Origin: Bradyrhizobium sp. cir1
GTDB taxonomy: Bacteria > Pseudomonadota > Alphaproteobacteria > Rhizobiales > Xanthobacteraceae
Direction of reading: 5' to 3'
DNA length: 64,000 bases
NCBI RefSeq assembly: GCF_014198245.1
Contig: NZ_JACIHE010000030.1
Span: 1-64,000, forward strand
Shown one piece after another: positions 48,232-54,992 of the stretch. Made by a program: the position numbers and the translations under genes. Every line of letters begins with the position of its first letter. The stretch's first letter is position 1. Below the pieces are notes generated by a model. The model was not told the DNA's origin, made no database searches, and was given only the letters and a program-made list of their open reading frames with translations.

Positions 48232-49725
48232 TTAGGACAAAGGGTCGCTTTCGGGCTCCCCAATCAACGGCTTGGGAGGACGGCGAGATATGGCCGATGC
48301 TCGGCTGTTGATTGTCACCCACTCTTTGTCGAGACGGCGCTGCACCGAGGAAGGAATGCGCATGGCTTCGCGGTACTTCGCGACCGTGCGGCGGGCAATA
48401 TCAATCCCCGAAGCGCGCAACCGTTCCACGATCGTATCGTCGGAGAGGACCGCTGCGGGCTCCTCCGAATCGATCAGCTGCTTGATGTGGTGACGCACGG
48501 CTTCGGCCGAATGCGCCTCGCCGCCATCAGCCGAGGCGATTGACGCGGTGAAGAAATATTTCAACTCGAATGTACCGCGATTTGTCGCCATGTATTTGTT
48601 GGCGGTGACGCGTGAGACCGTGGATTCATGCATCTGAATGGCCTCGGCGACGTCCTTTAGATTCAGCGGGTTCAAATGCGCGACTCCATGGGTGAAGAAT
48701 CCGTCCTGCTGGCGCACGATCTCGGTTGCAACTTTCAGGATAGTGCGCGCCCGCTGGTCGAGCGCGCGCACCAGCCACGACGCGTTCTGCAGTGCATCAG
48801 TGAAATATGACTTGTCGCCGTCCTTACCGATCTTCTTCGACAGCTCGGAATAGTAGGTCTGGTTGACCAGCACGCGCGGCAAGGTGTCGCTGTTGAGCTC
48901 GACATGCCAGCCGCCGTCCGGACCCGGGCGGACATAGACGTCGGGCACCATGGTCTGGAGCCGCGCCGAGCCGAACTTCATGCCGGGCTTGGGATTGAGC
49001 CGGCGGATCTCGCCGATCATGTCGGCGATGTCCTCATCGTCGACGCCGCAGAGCTTGCGCAGGCTCGCAATGTCGCGCTTGGCGAGGAGATCGAGATGCT
49101 CGACGAGCGCCTGCATCGCGGGATCGTAGCGGTCGAGCTCGCGGAGCTGGATCGCTAAGCATTCGCTCAAATTGCGCGCGCAGACGCCGGGCGGATCGAA
49201 TTTTTGCAGCACGGCAAGAACATTCTCGACGTCCTCTTGCGTTGCCCCAAGCCGCTCGGTCGCCCCGCCGAGATCGGGCGGCAGATAGCCGGCTTCATCG
49301 ACGAGGTCGATCAAATACTGCCCGATCATCCGCTGCGTGGGTGAGGTGACGGCGACCGAGAGCTGCTCGGCGAGAGAGCCTAACAATGTTGTCTCGGCCG
49401 CGACAAAAGCTTCAAGATTGTAGTCTTCGTCACCCGAGGAGGCGCCGCCCCATTCGGTGTGGGCAGTCGGCGCCGCGTCCTGGTCGTTGCGCGCGGCCGC
49501 CGCGGCCGGCTGTTCGGCGCTGACCTCACCGCCCCCGGTCAGGGATTCGACGCCAGCTGCCTCGCCACTGGCGCGCTCGAGCAGAGGATTGCGCTCGAGC
49601 TCCTCCTCCACGAACGCTGTGAGATCGAGATTGGACAATTGCAGCAGTTTGATCGCCTGCATCAACTGCGGCGACATGACCAACGATTGCGAATGCCGGT
49701 ACTCTAATCTCTGCGCGAGCGACAT
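48232..49725 (-). CDS. rpoN: RNA polymerase sigma-54 factor
   Basis: Sigma-54 directs polymerase to -24/-12 promoters and needs an ATP-driven activator such as NifA. The 497-residue product has the Gln-rich region I (YRHSQSLVMSPQLMQAIKLL), an acidic linker (about residues 45-100), the core-binding region, the HTH (HESTVSRVTANKYMATNRGT) and the RpoN box ARRTVAKYREAMRIP near the C-terminus. All domains are present. By eye the gene is richer in G+C than its flanks, which would fit a copy of a chromosomal gene (an inference). Three or four sigma-54-like promoters lie in this same window. Confidence 0.95.
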   Translation of the reverse strand: MSLAQRLEYRHSQSLVMSPQLMQAIKLLQLSNLDLTAFVEEELERNPLLERASGEAAGVESLTGGGEVSAEQPAAAAARNDQDAAPTAHTEWGGASSGDEDYNLEAFVAAETTLLGSLAEQLSVAVTSPTQRMIGQYLIDLVDEAGYLPPDLGGATERLGATQEDVENVLAVLQKFDPPGVCARNLSECLAIQLRELDRYDPAMQALVEHLDLLAKRDIASLRKLCGVDDEDIADMIGEIRRLNPKPGMKFGSARLQTMVPDVYVRPGPDGGWHVELNSDTLPRVLVNQTYYSELSKKIGKDGDKSYFTDALQNASWLVRALDQRARTILKVATEIVRQQDGFFTHGVAHLNPLNLKDVAEAIQMHESTVSRVTANKYMATNRGTFELKYFFTASIASADGGEAHSAEAVRHHIKQLIDSEEPAAVLSDDTIVERLRASGIDIARRTVAKYREAMRIPSSVQRRLDKEWVTINSRASAISRRPPKPLIGEPESDPLS

Positions 49726-49853
49726 GGAGGAAGAACCAATGCTGGACTTAGCTGAGGTTCCTTCATCTAGTCAGGAGCTGATCCACGCGCAAAAGCAGAG
49801 TCGAGGTGGAAGTTCTGGTGCGAACAACTGGAAGGGCGGAAGGTATGCAGGAT

Positions 49854-49875
49854 GAATTCGTGGGTAATTGAAAGC
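49854..49875 (+). repeat. Orphan IS4 right-end sequence
   Basis: GAATTCGTGGGTAATTGAAA and the next two bases match 15818-15839 of the IS4 element at 21 of 22 positions. It lies 130 bp upstream of rpoN on the other side of its start. No transposase is attached, so it is a scar of insertion or excision that may have altered the rpoN promoter. Confidence 0.7.
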
Positions 49876-50143
49876 ATCTCGGGATGCTTGCGTCGTTCCA
49901 GCATGATGCGGATCGTCGCTTCTCCGAGCGCTGCGGGCGTGTCTGACGCGGAATGCGTTTGGCACTCGTCCTGCCGGCGCTTTACCTGGTCCGATTTCCG
50001 CTTCATCTTCGCTCTTGGTGGCTATCAGGAACCAGAAATCCTCGCTCCGTGAGGGTCTTCAACGCGTCCACTAGTGCTGGCGGCAACCGGGCTCTTGCCC
50101 TTTCCACGAATCGATTTTCGGAATGCTGTAGCCCGTTGAAGGC

Positions 50144-51586
50144 TTAGACCGGCCACGGGAGGGAGTACGTCTTCACCTGGGTGAAGCCGCGCATCGCCTC
50201 GAGAACACCCTCCTTATAGCCGAGCCCGGATTGCTTGATCCCGCCGAAGGGCGTCATTTCGGTCCGATAACCGGGGACTTCCCATACGTTCACGCTTCCT
50301 ACGTCGAGACCATTGATCAATCTTGTGACATGATCAATCCGGTTAGAGCAAACACCCGCGGAAAGTCCAAACTTGGTCGCATTCGCAATTGATATGATTT
50401 GATCGATATCGTTCGGGCAACGGATGATCGGAAGCACGGGCCCGAATGTTTCTTCAACAACAAGTTCGGAGGTCGCCCGAACATGATCCAGAAGCGTAGG
50501 TGGATAAAATGCGCCGTGAGGCCGACTGCCGAGTAGCCGGACCGCACCATCATCAATCGCACCGGCAACACGTCGGGCGATAACTTGAGCGGCCTCTTGG
50601 CTGATCACGGTCCCGACGTCCACAAATGGATCGCTGGGGTCGCCGGTCATGAGCTGCCGCATGTAATGGAGCGCGCGATCTGCAAAATCGTCTGCGATAG
50701 TTCCGGCTACCAACGCCCGCTTGACGGCTGTGCATCGTTGACCCGAATTCTTGGTTGCACCTTGGACGGCCAAATACGCCGCACGTTCGGGATTAGCATC
50801 CCCAAGAACGATGATTGGGTCGTTCCCTCCGAGCTCGAGTATGAGCTTCCGGTACCCGGCCCGCTCGGCGATGTATCGCCCCACGCCAACGGACCCTGTA
50901 AATGTCACCAGCTCCGCATCCGGGTCGGTGAACATAGCATCTTGCAACGAGTCCGGAGTTCCCGTCAGGATTGAAAGCATCTCCTCTGGCAGTCCCTGCT
51001 CAAACAGTATCCTGCCAAGCGCCAGGGCGGTCAGTGGAGCGCGCTCGGATGGCTTTAGGACCACCCGGTTGTTTGTCGCGATGGCGGGAGCAAGTTTATG
51101 GCTGACAAGATTGAGAGGATGATTGAATGGAGTAATTGCTGAGATCACACCGACAAGAGGCCTGCGCATGGCAAAGATGCGTCGTTCGTGAGGAGTTGTG
51201 CCAATGTCACATGGATAAATCTCGCCCTCGCTCTGAATCAGTGCGTGGGCGGCAAACGACCAGACGTCGCAGGCGCGTTTGGTCTCATGCAGAGCGTCTT
51301 TCAGGCAGAGACCAGTCTCGGACGTAATTAGCCGCGCGAGCTGGTCTTGATCTCGTCTAATCGCGCTTGCGGTCCCAAGGAGAATATCCGTCCGTTCGCG
51401 TCGGGTCAGCTGGGGACGGGTTCGCGCCGCCGCCTGAAACGCCTTTCGTACATGGTCCGGTCGTGCCTGCGGCACTTTGCCCACAAGCGTCCCCGTGAAA
51501 GGATTCCTTACGTCGATCGTCAGGTCCGAATGGGAAGCCGAACCTGCTATGAGCATCGGATGATAGTCTTGATCGGTATCAGGCAT
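50144..51586 (-). CDS. Aldehyde dehydrogenase, phosphonoacetaldehyde-dehydrogenase-like
   Basis: NAD(P)-dependent oxidation of an aldehyde to the acid. The 480-residue product has VRNPFTGTLVGKVPQARPDH, TPFNHPLNLVSHKLAPAIAT, VVLKPSERAPLTAL, FTGSVGVGRYIAE, the catalytic Glu in LELGGNDPII and the catalytic Cys in KNSGQRCTAVKR, then EETFGPVLP. Membership in the phosphonoacetaldehyde group is inferred from sequence flavour and from the co-directional phosphonopyruvate decarboxylase just upstream. ATG 51586 is chosen; TTG 51721 would give a longer unconserved N-terminus. The expected product is phosphonoacetate. Confidence 0.8.
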   Translation of the reverse strand: MPDTDQDYHPMLIAGSASHSDLTIDVRNPFTGTLVGKVPQARPDHVRKAFQAAARTRPQLTRRERTDILLGTASAIRRDQDQLARLITSETGLCLKDALHETKRACDVWSFAAHALIQSEGEIYPCDIGTTPHERRIFAMRRPLVGVISAITPFNHPLNLVSHKLAPAIATNNRVVLKPSERAPLTALALGRILFEQGLPEEMLSILTGTPDSLQDAMFTDPDAELVTFTGSVGVGRYIAERAGYRKLILELGGNDPIIVLGDANPERAAYLAVQGATKNSGQRCTAVKRALVAGTIADDFADRALHYMRQLMTGDPSDPFVDVGTVISQEAAQVIARRVAGAIDDGAVRLLGSRPHGAFYPPTLLDHVRATSELVVEETFGPVLPIIRCPNDIDQIISIANATKFGLSAGVCSNRIDHVTRLINGLDVGSVNVWEVPGYRTEMTPFGGIKQSGLGYKEGVLEAMRGFTQVKTYSLPWPV

Positions 51587-51785
51587 GCGATAGCTCAACC
51601 AGGATGTGACTATGAGATTGCCGGAATGTGTCTCGTCTTCGCCGGGAATAGCTCCACTGGCGGCGAGCGGAGCCGTCGGAGCGGTTGTTTGATGGCAGGT
51701 CGCTTTGGAAAGGAGCGCCAATGTAGGCCAGGCGCAGGATGGCCAGAGTCGAATATGATAGCTTCCGGTGCATCACTATTTCCTT

Positions 51786-52928
51786 CTACCATGCTGTAGC
51801 CGGCTCGCTGCCGCGGTTGTGGAGCGCTCGCTGGAACGTGGTCTTGTTCTGAAGAGGCGAATATCGGGAGGTGACGCGAGGAAGCCGAGACGGATGCTTC
51901 TGATTGACCTTGCAAACTATGAAATGAGGGCCACTCGTCCTCAAGCATTGCTGCGTGACCTCTATGAGATGATCTGACCGTTTACAAAGGGCGGTGGTGC
52001 GATACCCGCAAGCTGAGGCAACGGCGTCGAGAGATGATGTTCGTGAGGTTGAGAGCTGGCCACCTGTTGAAACGTAGCCTTCGTTGTCTAGCACCACGTG
52101 GATCAGGTTGTTTGGGCTTGTGTAGCCAATGGTGGACAGAGTCCCCATGTGCATCAGTACGCTGCCGTCTCCATCCAGTGCCAGGACCGTTCTGGTAGGC
52201 GCCGTAAGCGCGAGTCCTGCAGCGACCGCGCTGCAATGTCCCAGCGAGCCCTGGATATAGAGATTCAGCGGACGATCCCGGACCCGGAACAGCTCACGAG
52301 AGATAAATCCGGACGTAGAGACAATGAGGGTATCTGAGTCGATCTGCTTGCAAATCGTCTCGATGACCTCCCCGACACTGAGGTCATAGCCGATCGTGCT
52401 CGGCGGTCGTTTTCCTGCGATCGAACTGGATAGCTGGCCACTCCGAAAGAGCAGCGCAAAAGACGCCCCTTTGCGAAATAATTCGTCGCTGCGCGCGATT
52501 GCGTGATCCAATCCGGAATCAGTTCCATCGAAGTCGCACCACTCGATAGAGAGCAAGTCTAGGAGGGCCGTTGTCTTGGCTCCCATCATCGTGTGTTGTG
52601 GCTCGTCCGCAGGCTCATCGGGATGACCGCGGACGGATAGGAGGAGCAGGACCGGTATTTCACTGACCATTAAGAGTGACGTCAACGGGTTGATGATATT
52701 TCCGAGGCCGGAGTTCTGAAGCGCCACCACTGCTCGGCGACCAGACAGCACCGCACCCGCGGCCAGGGCAACTGCACTGCCTTCATTGGCTGCAGGGATC
52801 GCCAAGAATCCAGGCTCACGAGCCGCTTCGTCGAACAGGTCCCCAAAGTGTGAACAGGGGACGCCGGAGAACAGACTGTACCCAGCCGTCCGGAGCTTCG
52901 ACAACAGAACGTTGGTCTGGATCGGCAT
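51786..52928 (-). CDS. Phosphonopyruvate decarboxylase
   Basis: A thiamine-diphosphate enzyme converting phosphonopyruvate to phosphonoacetaldehyde and CO2, which pulls the unfavourable PEP mutase reaction forward. The 380-residue product has the family start YSLFSGVPCSHFGDLFDEA, the catalytic Glu in IPAANEGSAVALAAG, QNSGLGNIINPLTSLL, LLLSVRGHPDEPADEPQHTM and the ThDP/Mg motif ALDGDGSVLMHMGTLSTIGY to VLDNEGYVSTGGQ. ATG 52928 fits family length; an upstream frame opens at 53015. It is the middle gene of a minus-strand operon after the methyltransferase (64-bp gap). Confidence 0.88.
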   Translation of the reverse strand: MPIQTNVLLSKLRTAGYSLFSGVPCSHFGDLFDEAAREPGFLAIPAANEGSAVALAAGAVLSGRRAVVALQNSGLGNIINPLTSLLMVSEIPVLLLLSVRGHPDEPADEPQHTMMGAKTTALLDLLSIEWCDFDGTDSGLDHAIARSDELFRKGASFALLFRSGQLSSSIAGKRPPSTIGYDLSVGEVIETICKQIDSDTLIVSTSGFISRELFRVRDRPLNLYIQGSLGHCSAVAAGLALTAPTRTVLALDGDGSVLMHMGTLSTIGYTSPNNLIHVVLDNEGYVSTGGQLSTSRTSSLDAVASACGYRTTALCKRSDHLIEVTQQCLRTSGPHFIVCKVNQKHPSRLPRVTSRYSPLQNKTTFQRALHNRGSEPATAW

Positions 52929-52992
52929 GTCGGACTCACGAAATTGATGAAGAGCAGCGCAGTACCAACTGCCTCTCAACCCGTCTTGAATT

Positions 52993-54081
52993 TTAGGTGG
53001 CCTTTCGTGCGACAACTAAGCTGCGGTTGCAGATAGATTTGTGGTAATCGATTTGCTTGAAGCCAGCGTCCTCAAGCATCGTGCGCATGTCCTCGAAGCT
53101 GTAACAGCAGCCCTCATACCCTGTCGTGAGCAGCACGGAATATTCTGCTTCAGCAGCCGGAGACGGATGGCCTCCACGGTCGTCCGGATGGCAGCTGAAA
53201 ATCGCCAGGCGCCCGCCGGAACGAAGGGCGTCGTAAGACTTGTTCAGGAGAAGGCGGACCTTGTCTGATCCCCAATTATGAAGAACGTGCGAATAAAGAT
53301 GGAGGGTTGCGTCCCTTGGCAGCGGGTTAACGAACATGTCTCCAGCTATGACTTGGGCGCGATCCGGGTAAAGATTTCGATCCGTGAGACATCTCCGCGC
53401 AAGCTGGTCAACGGGTGGCCGTTCCAAAATGGTCGCTGTGAGTGCGGGATAGCGCATTAGCAAATAGGCGGAATACACGCCCGATCCACCGCCCACGTCG
53501 AGGACAGAACTGTCGTTCGTGCAGTCAAGAAGAGCTGCAAGGTGTGGAGCAAAAACCCGCCCTCGCTCCTCCATCCCGCGTGTATTCAGGTCGGCGAACT
53601 CGTCGGTCTGCATCAGGGCGTCCCAGCTTTTTGTCACACCACGCTCAATGTGCCAGGTGTCGGCGCCGCCATCTCGCAAAATTTCGTAAAGCTCCCGAAC
53701 GGAAGGCTTATACTTCATTGTAGCGATATACGATGCGACGCTATCCGGGGAGTTTCCACTCAGATACCGAACGGACGCGGCGGTTGCGTGCAGCCGGCCG
53801 GCTTCCTTGGTGATGAGGCCCCACGATTCGAAGAGGCGAAGCATGGTCCGCGTCGGACGCTCCCGAAGAGAGAAATGGACCCGAAGTTCCTCCTCCGTTA
53901 CCGGATGACCATCAAGGTAGGTAAAAAGATCAAGCCATGAGACTGCCGCAATATAGAGATCCGCGGCATAGGAGCTGTCGCGCCACCTGATTATCTGCGC
54001 AATGTTGGGCGCACGGTCAGGGCCATCGGGCGAGCCTTTGGAAACTAAAGCGGCGCTAGATGATGCTGCAGATGATTGCAT
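52993..54081 (-). CDS. SAM-dependent O-methyltransferase (hydroxyneurosporene/HIOMT type)
   Basis: A 362-residue enzyme with an N-terminal dimerisation winged-helix domain (AAVSWLDLFTYLDGHPVTEE, TRTMLRLFESWGLITKEAGR) and a C-terminal Rossmann SAM domain (VLDVGGGSGVYSAYLLMRYP, TILERPPV, GDMFVNPLPRDATLHLYSHV with LHNW). This is the acetylserotonin-O-methyltransferase-like class used in natural-product pathways. ATG 54081 has AGAGGGAC upstream; 54111 is an alternative. As first gene of the operon with the decarboxylase and dehydrogenase, it may methylate a phosphonate-derived product. Confidence 0.82.
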   Translation of the reverse strand: MQSSAASSSAALVSKGSPDGPDRAPNIAQIIRWRDSSYAADLYIAAVSWLDLFTYLDGHPVTEEELRVHFSLRERPTRTMLRLFESWGLITKEAGRLHATAASVRYLSGNSPDSVASYIATMKYKPSVRELYEILRDGGADTWHIERGVTKSWDALMQTDEFADLNTRGMEERGRVFAPHLAALLDCTNDSSVLDVGGGSGVYSAYLLMRYPALTATILERPPVDQLARRCLTDRNLYPDRAQVIAGDMFVNPLPRDATLHLYSHVLHNWGSDKVRLLLNKSYDALRSGGRLAIFSCHPDDRGGHPSPAAEAEYSVLLTTGYEGCCYSFEDMRTMLEDAGFKQIDYHKSICNRSLVVARKAT

Positions 54082-54392
54082 GATCGCATGTCCCTCTAGA
54101 TGAAAGTGCATTCAGGAGCAGATGATGTCGCTCATCAGGCCGGCAAACCTCTCACCTCTGAGGAAGCTGGGGCAGCAACGAAAGACGCTGAAGGCGCGGT
54201 AACTCAGAGCGGACCGATCGACAGCCCGAGAGCTAGAAATATCTCCGGTGACATCTGAGGCCGCGCTCGGCCATTGCGCGTCCGAGTCACACTACGTTTC
54301 CATGAGGTAGAGAGCTCCTGTTGCATTCGACCGCTGACGGCACGCAATTGTAGCGCTCGTCCTAATCTGCAGTGACACATGTCCTTCCACTG
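54082..54392. other. Leader/upstream region of the methyltransferase operon
   Basis: About 310 bp, non-coding as far as I can see. A weak minus-strand sigma-54-like string (around 54156-54141) has GG-N10-GC spacing but a poor -24 box and no nearby TGT-N10-ACA. Confidence 0.35.
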
Positions 54393-54419
54393 GATCAATT
54401 GCGAGCGTTGGTAGTTGAC
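54393..54419 (-). promoter_or_regulatory. 27-bp conserved element, copy 3 (upstream of the methyltransferase operon)
   Basis: The plus-strand form begins GATCAATTGCGAG, then CGTTGGTAGTTGAC. It matches copy 1 at 23 and copy 2 at 21 of 27 positions. Its right end (GTAGTTGACTAC) is itself palindromic. It lies about 310 bp upstream of the methyltransferase ATG. Confidence 0.6.
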
Positions 54420-54517
54420 TACGAGGAATGGAGCGAGGCGCCGCCACCAACGGAGAGTGTTGCGACATTCGCCTATTGGATCTTGTTCGGCAGATAGCCG
54501 AGCGCAAGCGGACGCTT

Positions 54518-54533
54518 TGTCTCATTCCGCACA
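54518..54533 (+). promoter_or_regulatory. NifA upstream activator sequence
   Basis: TGTCTCATTCCGCACA is an exact TGT-N10-ACA site, 114 bp upstream of the -24 box at 54632. The spacing is close to the 114 bp between the corresponding elements at 40348 and 40462. Confidence 0.72.
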
Positions 54534-54631
54534 TTTTGTGATAATTGCGTCAATTCGCTTGATTGCGTCGAACGAGATGCAATGTCTATCTAGCCCTTGT
54601 CTTGCGTTATGAATTGCGCGCGCGACGTGAT

Positions 54632-54647
54632 TGGTACGATTGTTGCT
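54632..54647 (+). promoter_or_regulatory. Sigma-54 (-24/-12) promoter before the double CoA-transferase
   Basis: TGGTACGATTGTTGCT matches TGGCACG-N4-TTGCW at 11 of 12 positions, with T for C at one tolerated place and exact GG-N10-GC spacing. Transcription would start near 54659, giving a leader of about 330 bases before ATG 54993. Confidence 0.82.
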
Positions 54648-54992
54648 GCGTTGGCGTCACTTCCTCTACGAGAGCGAAGAGATCGCATATGGCCTTGTCT
54701 GCATCCAGGTGTTCCTACGTTCTGCACAAATTCGGCAATTCATTCCGCCGTGGACAGGCAAGCGCCGGCCACTCAATGACATTTTGCTTCTTCGAGCCGG
54801 ATGTCGAGTGTCCTAGTCATTGTCGCTCGGGTCCACGTCATTTCCGCCGTGCTCAGGCTCGATTCCGCGTACCGGCTACAGAACGGGCCCTTGATCGCTA
54901 TACCACGACGGCCGGGATACCCATGGCCTGCTAGGCGGCGGCACGCTTGCTCGTCGAGACGCGGATTCGGCGAGTGATATTTGGGGCATGGT

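Noticed and set aside
54141-54156. Minus-strand sigma-54-like string before the methyltransferase
   Set aside because: Good TTTGC -12 box but the -24 box matches only GG; no NifA site on that side.
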